A program made the position numbers and the translations under genes. Of a stretch of 35,702 nucleotides of DNA, positions 1-8,747 are shown in pieces. The notes below the pieces were generated by a model. That model saw only the letters and a list, made by a program, of their open reading frames with translations. It was not told where the DNA came from and ran no database searches. How positions within the stretch are numbered: position 1 is the first letter of the stretch; each line of letters opens with the position of its first letter. Source of the DNA: a bacterium. Its GTDB lineage: Bacteria > Patescibacteriota > Minisyncoccia > Minisyncoccales > DAOVPY01. The stretch spans positions 1 to 35,702 of the forward strand of contig JAUVKU010000005.1 in NCBI GenBank assembly GCA_030596105.1, in the 5' to 3' direction.

Positions 1-2
1 TT

Positions 3-80
3 AAATCAATCATCTATTCAAGGAAATCATGGGTTTTCTCTCAATTAGCGATAAAGATTGGTGGCTATTTTGATAATTAA
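3..80 (+). CDS. C-terminal end of an unidentified protein truncated by the window edge
   Basis: Open frame 3 from the window start to TAA at 78-80 (KSIIYSRKSWVFSQLAIKIGGYFDN*); too short to assign a family. Confidence 0.3.
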   Translation, partial: KSIIYSRKSWVFSQLAIKIGGYFDN

Positions 81-109
81 ACAATAATTTAAATAATTTT
101 AAAAACAAT

Positions 110-727
110 ATGAAAAATATAGTTTTATTCAAAAAGATACCGAGAGAGAATAAAATAGCTTATTTGCTTTCGGTGGGGATGGGGGTTGGGATGGGGATTT
201 TAATGGCGGTTGTTAGAATTTCTTTTTTTGATAGAATGTGGCATGTAGACAGCACCTTCATATTATTTGTTATGATTGCGCCAATCGTCATCGCTACCAT
301 AATCCTCTTGCTGATATTACCTAAATGGTTTTCCGTTGTTAGGGAAGACATCAAGGTAAGGCTTAAATGTATGGCTTTAATGTTAATTATATATATATAT
401 ATATATTATATATATGATGTTATTGGTCTTAATCAAGCCGTATTTTTTGTTTCAGATATTATCGCGGCTCCATCAAATATCATCATAGCGCTTATAATGC
501 CATTTTTTATGTCTTTTTTGGGCATTACAGGTATGCTTTCTGACCCATCAACATCTTTATTGTCACCGTTTATATATTCAGGTATATTCATCGCCATCGC
601 CGCTTATTTAGCAACAAAAGGAATAACAAATCTACGAAAAAGAATTATTTTCTCCTTCTTAACCGGACTTTTTATTTATATGTTTGCAATTTTTCCTTTT
701 ATTGTGTCTTATATGTTTGGTTTTTAA
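110..727 (+). CDS. Hypothetical multi-pass membrane protein
   Basis: 205 aa ORF with several hydrophobic segments; no family recognised. Contains an in-frame (AT)n tract. Confidence 0.7.
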   Translation: MKNIVLFKKIPRENKIAYLLSVGMGVGMGILMAVVRISFFDRMWHVDSTFILFVMIAPIVIATIILLLILPKWFSVVREDIKVRLKCMALMLIIYIYIYYIYDVIGLNQAVFFVSDIIAAPSNIIIALIMPFFMSFLGITGMLSDPSTSLLSPFIYSGIFIAIAAYLATKGITNLRKRIIFSFLTGLFIYMFAIFPFIVSYMFGF

Positions 728-728
728 T

Positions 729-774
729 ATGAAAAATATAGTTTTATTCAAAAAAATACCGAGAGAGAACAAAA
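729..774 (+). repeat. Truncated direct duplicate of the 5' end of ORF 110..727
   Basis: atgaaaaatatagttttattcaaaaaaataccgagagagaacaaaat nearly repeats atgaaaaatatagttttattcaaaaagataccgagagagaataaaat at 110-155 (MKNIVLFKKIPRENK in both). The second frame ends after about 25 codons (MKNIVLFKKIPRENKMMLLYAIETL*). Confidence 0.9.
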
Positions 775-775
775 T

Positions 776-865
776 GATGTTACTATACGCGATAGAGACA
801 CTATGAAGCAGGAGAGAGTTAAGATAGATGAGCTCATGGAAATTTTACAAAGCAAACTTAGTTAA
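776..865 (+). pseudogene. glyS: Remnant of the 3' end of a glycyl-tRNA synthetase gene (class II GlyRS C-terminus)
   Basis: In-frame DVTIRDRDTMKQERVKIDELMEILQSKLS* resembles the conserved GlyRS C-terminal segment (VT-R-RDT--Q-RV-IDEL). No GlyRS body upstream; preceded directly by the duplicated ORF start. Confidence 0.7.
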
Positions 866-866
866 A

Positions 867-2132
867 ATGTATAAAAAAACAATTTTTAAAAATGGGCTTC
901 GGCTTATAACAATCCCGATGAAAAGCGCTCAGTCTGTGAGTGTTTTGGTGTTGGTTGGAACAGGCTCTAATTATGAAACTAAAAACATAAATGGCATTTC
1001 CCATTTTTTAGAGCACATGTTTTTTAAGGGCACTAAAAAGAGACCAACAAAATTGGAAATAGCGGAAACATTAGATATGGTTGGAGGAATGTATAACGCT
1101 TTTACTGGAAACGAATACACCGGTTATTGGGCAAAAGTTGCTTCTAAGGATTTTGATTTGGCTTTGGATTGGGTGTCAGATATATTTTTAAATTCAAAAA
1201 TAGCGCAAAAGGAAATTGAAAAAGAAAGAGGAGTGATTATTGAAGAAATAAATATGTATTTGGACACGCCTATGGCTCGCATAGACGATTTTTGGGAAGC
1301 ATTGTTATACGGGGATCAGCCAGCTGGTCGGACGACTCTTGGAACTAAGGAAATTGTAAATAAATTAAAAAGGCAAGATTTTTTAAATTATTTAAAAAAT
1401 CATTATACCGCTAAAAATACTATTATTTGCATTGCTGGGAATATAGATAATGAAACAGCAAAGAAAAAAGCATGGCAACATTTTAAAAATATTAGAACAA
1501 ATGTTTCAAAATTAAAATCAAAAACAATAGAAAGACAAACTCAGCCAGAATGTTCAATAAATTTTAAAGATACCGATCAGACACATTTATATTTGGGTGT
1601 AAGGGGCTATGATTTATTCAATCCCAAGAGATATGCGCAAGCCATATCGGCTTCTATTTTAGGTGGATTTATGAGTTCTCGTTTGTTTCTTTCAGTTAGA
1701 GAAGAAAAGGGGTTGGCTTACTATATCAGAACAAGCGCTGAAACCGCTCTTGATTCTGGATATTTAGCCACTTCAGCTGGGGTTAGAAACGATAAAGTGG
1801 AAGAAGCGATTAAATTGATTTTAAAAGAATATAAGTCATTGAAAGACAAAAAGATAAGCGAGAAAGAGCTTAAAAAAGCCAAAGATTATTCTAAGGGAGT
1901 TTTAACCTTATCATTAGAATCGTCTGATAATATGGCATCGTCTTGTGCTACTCAAGAATTGTTTAAGGGAGAGATTTTGACTTTGAAACAAAGAATAAAA
2001 AAGATTGACGAGGTTAGTAGAGATGATATTTTTCAGGTTGCGAATGATATTTTTAAGCCTGAAAAATTAAATTTAGCGTTGATTGGACCATTTAAAGATA
2101 AAGAGGCGTTTTCAAAATTATTAAAATTATAA
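867..2132 (+). CDS. M16 family zinc metallopeptidase (insulinase/pitrilysin-like)
   Basis: HxxEH motif in ISHFLEHMFFKGT and M16 architecture. The 828 start overlaps the glyS remnant; ATG at 867 (MYKKTIFKNGLRLITIP) is the more natural start, 1 bp after the remnant's TAA. Confidence 0.92.
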   Translation: MYKKTIFKNGLRLITIPMKSAQSVSVLVLVGTGSNYETKNINGISHFLEHMFFKGTKKRPTKLEIAETLDMVGGMYNAFTGNEYTGYWAKVASKDFDLALDWVSDIFLNSKIAQKEIEKERGVIIEEINMYLDTPMARIDDFWEALLYGDQPAGRTTLGTKEIVNKLKRQDFLNYLKNHYTAKNTIICIAGNIDNETAKKKAWQHFKNIRTNVSKLKSKTIERQTQPECSINFKDTDQTHLYLGVRGYDLFNPKRYAQAISASILGGFMSSRLFLSVREEKGLAYYIRTSAETALDSGYLATSAGVRNDKVEEAIKLILKEYKSLKDKKISEKELKKAKDYSKGVLTLSLESSDNMASSCATQELFKGEILTLKQRIKKIDEVSRDDIFQVANDIFKPEKLNLALIGPFKDKEAFSKLLKL

Positions 2133-2152
2133 TTTATTATTGAATAATTATT

Positions 2153-3181
2153 ATGATGGAAGAAAAAATTTTAGATATTTCTTGGAAAACTATTTTAAAG
2201 ATTGCTATAGCAATTCTTGCTTTCTATATCATCTATTTAACAAAAGATATATTAGTTCTATTCCTTTTCGCTTTAATAATTTCAATTTTATTTAATCCTG
2301 TTATTGATTTTTTTCAGCGCAAGATGGTTCCAAGAGTTTTATCTGTTACGTTCATTTATTTTAGTATTTTTAGCGCTCTTAGTTTTTTGATTTATTTTAC
2401 AGCGCCAATGTTTATTTCTGAGATTGGGAAGTTTTCCGATATTTTTCCAGAATATTTTGAGAGAATTTCTCCAGTTCTTCAGGGGCTGGGTATTCAGGCA
2501 TTTGATAATTTAGAATCTTTTACGCTGGCGCTTAATGGCGCGCTCAAAAATATGTCTGGCGGTATTTTTCAAGCGCTGTTTTCCGTTTTTGGAGGAATTT
2601 TTTCAACATTATTTGTAATGACTGTCGCTATTTTTATCTCTTTAGAAGAGAAGCCTGTTGAGAAGGCGGTAAGTCTTTTTGCGTCAAAAAAATATGAATC
2701 TTATGCTATGGATCTTTGGGATAATTGTCAGAAAAAAGTTGGCAAATGGTTTCTTTCGCGAGTAGTGGCTTGTTTATTCGTTGGCGTTGCTTCGTGTGTG
2801 GCGTTCGTTATTTTAAATATTGAATACCCCTTTTCATTGGGTTTGATTTCAGGGGTTTTAAATTTTATTCCATATATTGGACCGCTCGTTACAGCGCTTT
2901 TGCTTTTTGTAATTGTTGGATTAGATTCAATTTTTCAAGCAGTTTTTGTTCTTACGGCTTTTAGTTTGATACAGTTAATTGAAAATTCTGTTCTTACTCC
3001 GCTTTTGCTTAGAAGGTTTCTCGGGCTTCCCCCATCTTTGCTTTTGCTCACATTATCTATGGGTGCGCTTTTGTGGGGTGTTTTAGGCGCGATTCTTTGT
3101 GTTCCATTGGGCGGTATATTATACGAATTTATTAAAGATTTTTTGAAAAGAAGAAAAGAAAATGGAAGCGAAATTATTTAA
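2153..3181 (+). CDS. AI-2E family transporter (PF01594-like)
   Basis: 342 aa multi-TM protein with typical C-terminal FIPYIGPLVTALLL and LRRFLGLPPSLLLLTLSMGALLWGVLGAILCVPL. Confidence 0.9.
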   Translation: MMEEKILDISWKTILKIAIAILAFYIIYLTKDILVLFLFALIISILFNPVIDFFQRKMVPRVLSVTFIYFSIFSALSFLIYFTAPMFISEIGKFSDIFPEYFERISPVLQGLGIQAFDNLESFTLALNGALKNMSGGIFQALFSVFGGIFSTLFVMTVAIFISLEEKPVEKAVSLFASKKYESYAMDLWDNCQKKVGKWFLSRVVACLFVGVASCVAFVILNIEYPFSLGLISGVLNFIPYIGPLVTALLLFVIVGLDSIFQAVFVLTAFSLIQLIENSVLTPLLLRRFLGLPPSLLLLTLSMGALLWGVLGAILCVPLGGILYEFIKDFLKRRKENGSEII

Positions 3182-3193
3182 TAAAGTAAATTT

Positions 3194-3898
3194 ATGCCTG
3201 TTTTTTATATAGTAGCAACTCCAATCGGAAATTTAGAAGATATATCTCAACGCGCTATCCGAACATTGTCAGAAGTTGATTTGATTTTAGCTGAAGATAC
3301 AAGGGTAACAAAAAAATTGTTAAATTATTATAATATAGAAACGCGAGCGATATCTTATCATCAGCATAGCAACTTAAACAAAGTAAATCATATTCTGGAT
3401 TTTTTAGAGCAAGATAAAGATATAGCTCTTGTTTCAGATGCTGGAACTCCAGGAATATCAGATCCGGGCAACAAATTGATTGATGAGATTATTGCTAAAT
3501 TTGGAGATAAAGTAAAAATAATTCCTATTCCAGGTCCAAGCGCGCTTATTTCCGCTGGTTCAATCTCTGGGCTTTCAATGGACAAGTTTAGTTTTATGGG
3601 TTTTCCTCCTAGTAAGAAAAAAAGAAAAAAGTTTTTTGAAAAAGTTATTCAGCAGTTGCGCGATTTAAATTGTCCGATTGTGTTTTATGAATCTACGCAC
3701 AGAATAATAAAAACCCTCCAAGAATTGGGGGGATTAGATGAACAATTGTCTGTGGTTGTCTGTCGTGAATTAACAAAGAAATTTGAAACAATATATAGGG
3801 GGACAATAGGAGATGTGGCAAGGGAATTAGAGCAAGAAGGTCCGAGAGGAGAATTTGTAGTTATATTAGCTCCAAAACAAAAAAGTTGCGATAGCTAA
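3194..3898 (+). CDS. rsmI: 16S rRNA (cytidine1402-2'-O)-methyltransferase
   Basis: VATPIGNLEDISQRAIRTL, LAEDTRVTKKLL, SDAGTPGISDPG and PGPSALISAGSISGL motifs. Confidence 0.96.
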   Translation: MPVFYIVATPIGNLEDISQRAIRTLSEVDLILAEDTRVTKKLLNYYNIETRAISYHQHSNLNKVNHILDFLEQDKDIALVSDAGTPGISDPGNKLIDEIIAKFGDKVKIIPIPGPSALISAGSISGLSMDKFSFMGFPPSKKKRKKFFEKVIQQLRDLNCPIVFYESTHRIIKTLQELGGLDEQLSVVVCRELTKKFETIYRGTIGDVARELEQEGPRGEFVVILAPKQKSCDS

Positions 3899-4333
3899 GA
3901 TAGTTATTGAAATTTGTGTGAGAATTCCTAAAAATAAGAACGATTTTGTTTTTGTAAATTCAGAGTTTTTATTAAAATGGACTGCTTTATGAAAAACATC
4001 GTGAAGCTTCAGTATTTTGTTAGATGTGATTAAATAAAAGAAAGTAGAGGCGTCAGGCAAGACAGCTAATATAGCTCCAGCAAAAATTATTAATTGTTTT
4101 TCTGAAATTGCGAAAATAAGGGCTATTCCAGCGCAAAAATCTAAAGCGATTTTTAAAAATTCTAATTTAGTTTTTTTCCATTGTTTTGTTTGGATATTCT
4201 TTATAGAATATTCATAATGCGGTAAGGCGTCTAATAAATAATGGCTTAAAAAAGCCAAAATAAGGGCTAAGAAAGGAATTTGAATTTTTGTCGCAATAGC
4301 GGCGCCCACAAGCAAATGACAAAATAGAATCAT
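3866..4333 (-). CDS. Small integral membrane protein, possibly zinc-dependent phospholipase/hydrolase-like
   Basis: 155 aa hydrophobic ORF with SHYLLDALPHYEY; 3' end overlaps rsmI convergently. Confidence 0.65.
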   Translation of the reverse strand: MILFCHLLVGAAIATKIQIPFLALILAFLSHYLLDALPHYEYSIKNIQTKQWKKTKLEFLKIALDFCAGIALIFAISEKQLIIFAGAILAVLPDASTFFYLITSNKILKLHDVFHKAVHFNKNSEFTKTKSFLFLGILTQISITILAIATFLFWS

Positions 4334-4370
4334 AGTGATTTAATTAAATATTATTAAATTATACCCCATA

Positions 4371-5876
4371 ATGTCTAAAAATAAAAAATTTTATATTACT
4401 ACGCCTATTTATTATGTTAACGATAGGCCTCATGTAGGGCATGCTTGCACAACAATAGCAGCTGATATTGTAGCGCGCTATCATAAGTTGTTTGGTAAAA
4501 AGACGTTTCTTCTTACGGGAACAGATGAACATGGAACCAAGATAGAAAAATCTGCTGAAAAGGCGAATAAAGATCCTAAGCAGTTATGCGATGAAAACGC
4601 GGAAATTTTTAAAAAAAATTGGCAGGATTTGAATATTGGTTTTAACAACTTTATTCGGACAACAGACGATAATCATAAAAAGGCGGTTCAAGCTGTTTTG
4701 CAAAATTTATTTGATAAAGGGTTTATTTTTAAAGGAGCCTACGAGGGGCTTTATTGTTCTGGGTGTGAACAATTTAAAACAAAAACTGATTTAATAGACG
4801 GTAAATGTCCTGACCATCAGATAAAACCTGAGTTGATAAAAGAAGAAACATATATTTTTAAGCTTTCTAAATTTCAGGATGTTTTGAAAGGGAAAATAGA
4901 AAGTAATGAATTTGAGATACAGCCAGAAGAAAGAAAAAATGAAGTTTTAGGGTTTTTAAAACAAGGATTGCAAGATATCTCTATTTCAAGAAAAAATGTA
5001 AAATGGGGGATTCCTTTGCCTTTTGATGAAACACACACGACTTATGTTTGGGTGGATGCTTTTTTGAATTATCTTACTGGATTAGGATGGGATGGCAAAT
5101 CACAAGATTTATCTGAATTTTGGCCGCCTGATTTACAATTGATGTCAAAAGATGTCTTAAGGGTGCATAGCACTATTTGGCCTGCTTTGCTTTTAGCTTT
5201 AGATATTCCATTGCCTAAAAAGTTTTTTGTTCATGGATTTTTTACAGTTGATGGGAAGAAAATGAGTAAATCTATTGGTAATGTTATTGCTCCGGAAGAT
5301 ATGATAGAAAGGTTTGGCACTGATGCCACAAGATGGCTTTTGCTTTCTTGTTGCGTGTTTGGCAGAGATGGCGATGTTTCTTGGCAAAAGCTTACCGAGA
5401 AATATAATGCTGATTTGGCAAATGGAATTGGAAATTCGTTAAATCGCGTTTTAACAATGGTTGAGAAAAAGTTTGATTCTGTAATTCCAGAAAAAGTTTC
5501 TAAACAGCCAGAATTTTTAGATGCAGTATTTGAAAAATACAAAGACGGTTTTGAAAAAACTCGTATAAATGAGCCGATTGAAAATATTCTTCAAATAATA
5601 AAACATATTGATCAGACGATAGAAGAATTAAAGATATATAGTAAAACAGGGGAAGAAGCTGCAGATGATTTTTATGTATTTTTAGAAATGTTTCGCCTTG
5701 TAGCATGGATGTCATCGCCTTTTATGCCACAAACATCTGATAAAATTTTTGAACAACTTGGTTTGAATTTAGAAGAGGAAAAACAAAAAACTTATGAAGA
5801 TGCGATAAAATGGGGCGGTTTAAAACCAGGCATTAAAATTAAAAAAGCAGAACCTTTATTTCCAAGAATTGTTTGA
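4371..5876 (+). CDS. metG: Methionyl-tRNA synthetase
   Basis: YYVNDRPHVGHA (HIGH-like), TDEHGTKIEKSAEK, CSGCEQFKTKTDL, KKMSKSIGNV. Confidence 0.97.
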   Translation: MSKNKKFYITTPIYYVNDRPHVGHACTTIAADIVARYHKLFGKKTFLLTGTDEHGTKIEKSAEKANKDPKQLCDENAEIFKKNWQDLNIGFNNFIRTTDDNHKKAVQAVLQNLFDKGFIFKGAYEGLYCSGCEQFKTKTDLIDGKCPDHQIKPELIKEETYIFKLSKFQDVLKGKIESNEFEIQPEERKNEVLGFLKQGLQDISISRKNVKWGIPLPFDETHTTYVWVDAFLNYLTGLGWDGKSQDLSEFWPPDLQLMSKDVLRVHSTIWPALLLALDIPLPKKFFVHGFFTVDGKKMSKSIGNVIAPEDMIERFGTDATRWLLLSCCVFGRDGDVSWQKLTEKYNADLANGIGNSLNRVLTMVEKKFDSVIPEKVSKQPEFLDAVFEKYKDGFEKTRINEPIENILQIIKHIDQTIEELKIYSKTGEEAADDFYVFLEMFRLVAWMSSPFMPQTSDKIFEQLGLNLEEEKQKTYEDAIKWGGLKPGIKIKKAEPLFPRIV

Positions 5877-5886
5877 TAATATATTC

Positions 5887-5957
5887 GCTGAGTAAACGAA
5901 ATTTTAAGCAGAAATCATCCCACCCACCATCCATGCTTAAAATTTTATTCACCCAGC
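5887..5957. repeat. 71-bp MITE-like element with 24-bp terminal inverted repeats (short form)
   Basis: gctgagtaaacgaaattttaagca ... tgcttaaaattttattcacccagc are near-perfect inverted repeats around a C-rich core aaatcatcccacccaccatccat shared with the element at 11316-11546. Confidence 0.85.
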
Positions 5958-5970
5958 TCCATCAAGTTTT

Positions 5971-6795
5971 ATGTTAATAGACACACACGCTCATCTTAAT
6001 TTCGCACATTTTAATAAAGACAGGGGAGAGCTGATTGAGAAATGTTTGAAAGATGATATTTGGATGATAAATGTTGGCACTAATTATCAGAGTTCAAAAA
6101 AAGCTATAGAAATTGCTGGAAAATATCCCCAAGGGATTTATTCGGCTATTGGTTTGCATCCAATAAATTTGGATACTGGTTTGATGAAAGCAAGAAGTGA
6201 GAGTAAAGATTTAGAAGATGGTTTAGAAAAAGAATTTGATTATGGAAAATACAAAGAGCTGGCAAAATCTAAAAAAGTCGTTGCAATAGGCGAGGTAGGA
6301 TTGGATTATTGGTATAAGCCAAAAGCAAAAGGCAAACGAGAACTATTTAAGCAAAAGCAAAAAGAATTATTGTTCAAAGAATTGGAATTGGCGAAAGAAT
6401 TTGATTTGCCAGTTATTTTCCATTGCAGAATGGCTCACAATGACCTTATTGAAATTTTATTTTCGCAAGGTATGGATAAGTTAAATGGCGTAGTTCATTG
6501 TTTTACTGGTGATTGGGAGCAGGCTGAAAAATATTTAGAGATGGGATTTTATGTGGGTTTTAATGGGATAATTTTTAAATTAGATTTAGACGATGTAATC
6601 AGGAAAACACCGTTAGACAAAATTTTGCTTGAAACAGATTGTCCTTATTTAACACCACCTAATTGTAAAGATAAACGGAATAATCCAATGAACATTAAAT
6701 ATGTTGCTGAAAAAATTGCTGAAATAAAAAATATTGATATTGAAGAAATTATTGAAGCAACATTCCAAAACGGTAAAAAATTATTTAAAATTTAG
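5971..6795 (+). CDS. tatD: TatD family metal-dependent hydrolase (DNase)
   Basis: DTHAHLNF, AIGEVGLDYW, VIFHCR, VVHCFTGDWEQAEKYL, LLETDCPYLTP motifs. Confidence 0.95.
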   Translation: MLIDTHAHLNFAHFNKDRGELIEKCLKDDIWMINVGTNYQSSKKAIEIAGKYPQGIYSAIGLHPINLDTGLMKARSESKDLEDGLEKEFDYGKYKELAKSKKVVAIGEVGLDYWYKPKAKGKRELFKQKQKELLFKELELAKEFDLPVIFHCRMAHNDLIEILFSQGMDKLNGVVHCFTGDWEQAEKYLEMGFYVGFNGIIFKLDLDDVIRKTPLDKILLETDCPYLTPPNCKDKRNNPMNIKYVAEKIAEIKNIDIEEIIEATFQNGKKLFKI

Positions 6796-6847
6796 CTGTT
6801 GCGAATATTTTTTAAACAGCCAACCACGAAATATCGAGCGGCTTTTA

Positions 6848-6869
6848 TTTGTCTTTTTGACAAATTTTT
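6848..6869 (+). terminator. Weak hairpin terminator after tatD
   Basis: tttgtc-ttttt-gacaaa stem followed by a T-run. Confidence 0.35.
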
Positions 6870-6924
6870 GTAATGTGGTTAAATTAAGCATAATAGTATT
6901 TTAAAAACTAAAAAGGGAAAAGAA

Positions 6925-7935
6925 ATGAAGACATATGCAGAAGCAGGAGTTGACAGAGAAGGAAGACGAGAGGCGAAAAAGAATTTAAAGGATTTTGAAT
7001 TAACATATAGCTTGAGTAAATATGGTGAAATAGTAAAAACGCCTTTTAATGTTTTGTACCCTATAGCTAGAAAGAAGTATCAGGTTAAAACTTGCGACGG
7101 AATTGGCACAAAGGTTTTGTTGGGGGCGTTGGCGAACAAGCATGATACAATAGGGATAGATGCGATAGCAATGGTTGCTAATGATTGTATTCGTTGCGGA
7201 GCTAATCCAATAGCTATTACCGATGTGATTGATATAAAAAAATCAGAACCATGGTTGCTTAAAGAGCTTCAAAAAGGATTGATTGCTGGAACAAAGGAAG
7301 CAGGATGTCCTTTAATAGGAGGGGAAACAGCAGATGTTCCAGAGCTTTTGAATACAGCTTATCACATAAATTGTGATTGCGTTGGCGATGTGAATAAGAA
7401 AAATATTATTGACGGAAAAAAAATAAAGCCAGGCGATGCTATCATAGGATTGCCAAGTTCTGGAATTCATTCCAATGGATTAACCTTAGTAAGAAAAGTT
7501 CTTTTCAAAGAATGGGGTGGTAAATTTGACGCATTTGATAAGTTGGATGGTCTTGAGAGAGAGTTAATTTTTGAATGTTTGAAACCAACTACAATATATG
7601 TAAAAGAGTTTTTTCGCATAGTAAAAAGGGTCAATGTTTTGGGAGCAGTTCATATTACTGGCGACGCTTATTTGAAATTTCAAAATTTGACTAATGATTT
7701 TGGTTTTGAATTTTTTAATTTTAATCCACATCCAATTTTTGATTTAATTCAAAAAACTGGAAAAATTAGCGATGAAGAAATGTTTAAGACATTTAATATG
7801 GGTCGTGGGTTCGCAGTTGTTGTGAGAGATAAAGACATTGATCAGGTTCTTAATTCGTCAGGATCTGTTATTGGCAGGGTTACCGATAAAAAAGAGATAA
7901 AAATATATTACAAGAAAAGAATATTTGTTTTATGA
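6925..7935 (+). CDS. purM: Phosphoribosylformylglycinamidine cyclo-ligase (AIR synthetase)
   Basis: TYAEAGVDREGRREA, DGIGTKVLLGALANKHDTIGIDAIAMVANDCIRCGA, LIGGETADVPELL, GLPSSGIHSNGLTLVRKV. Confidence 0.95.
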   Translation: MKTYAEAGVDREGRREAKKNLKDFELTYSLSKYGEIVKTPFNVLYPIARKKYQVKTCDGIGTKVLLGALANKHDTIGIDAIAMVANDCIRCGANPIAITDVIDIKKSEPWLLKELQKGLIAGTKEAGCPLIGGETADVPELLNTAYHINCDCVGDVNKKNIIDGKKIKPGDAIIGLPSSGIHSNGLTLVRKVLFKEWGGKFDAFDKLDGLERELIFECLKPTTIYVKEFFRIVKRVNVLGAVHITGDAYLKFQNLTNDFGFEFFNFNPHPIFDLIQKTGKISDEEMFKTFNMGRGFAVVVRDKDIDQVLNSSGSVIGRVTDKKEIKIYYKKRIFVL

Positions 7936-8015
7936 AAATAACAATAAAACAAGTCGTTAAATTTGGTGGTTTAGTTTAACAAAAAGTGTTTAATTATCGT
8001 ATTATTGAAAATTAA

Positions 8016-8042
8016 AACAGGAGATTTAAATCTCCTGTTATT
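8016..8042 (+). terminator. Rho-independent terminator after purM
   Basis: Perfect palindrome aacaggagatttaaatctcctgtt followed by an AT-rich tail. Confidence 0.75.
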
Positions 8043-8060
8043 TGTTAAATAAAATCATTT

Positions 8061-8663
8061 CTAATTTTTTTTTGGATAAAATCTGATAATGCAAACAAGT
8101 ATACTTGTTATCAAAAATAGCAATTCTGTTGCATTAGCTATAAGATATATTCTCGGAATGCTTTTTCGTGGAGTGATAACAAAGTTTTTCATTCCTTCAT
8201 CTCCCGGTTTATTATATTTAAAATTTGTGCTTAATTTATGATTATGTTCTGATGTTGAGTTTATTTCTTTTTGCGATAATCCTAAAAAACAATCAAATTT
8301 GTAGTTATCATTGGATGCGGGATACAATAAAGATACTCCACCACAAGACATATCCAAGAGTATATGTAAAACAAAAAGTCCAAGGATAAGTCCAAAAAGC
8401 GCTTTTTTCTTCCCTATGTTTTTTTTCTTGAATATCTTTAAGATTAGGCATATAATTAATGGGATAGATACAATAAGCACAGCGAATATATTATGAAATG
8501 TAACCCTGTGTAATCCTATAAAACAGTCAAGGTCGGGTCCTAATCCGAAAAGCGCTATTATCGGAATTATTGCTACATATTTCCAATCTTTGTTTTTAAA
8601 TAGCGGGTAGCAAGCCGCAATTACAAATAAGCTTATTGCCAGATGTACTGCTAGCGTAGACAT
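8061..8663 (-). CDS. YdjM/LexA-binding inner-membrane putative hydrolase-like protein (PF04307-like)
   Basis: 200 aa multi-TM ORF with LFGLGPDLDCFIGLHRVTFHNIF and HILLDMSCGG, matching the D-x-D / H-R...H / H-x-x-x-D pattern. Confidence 0.7.
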   Translation of the reverse strand: MSTLAVHLAISLFVIAACYPLFKNKDWKYVAIIPIIALFGLGPDLDCFIGLHRVTFHNIFAVLIVSIPLIICLILKIFKKKNIGKKKALFGLILGLFVLHILLDMSCGGVSLLYPASNDNYKFDCFLGLSQKEINSTSEHNHKLSTNFKYNKPGDEGMKNFVITPRKSIPRIYLIANATELLFLITSILVCIIRFYPKKN

Positions 8664-8747
8664 TTTTTCGTTTCCTGTTTTTAAAGAGCTTTTCTAATAT
8701 ATTATAATAAGTTAATAAAAATATTTTTGCAAGTAAGTATAAAAAAG

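Noticed and set aside
828-866. Upstream start for the M16 peptidase (MSSWKFYKANLVK...)
   Set aside because: These codons overlap the glyS-like tail in another frame; ATG at 867 fits M16 N-termini better.
5231-5542. 103 aa - strand ORF inside metG
   Set aside because: Antisense shadow frame of a well-conserved gene; no recognisable domain.
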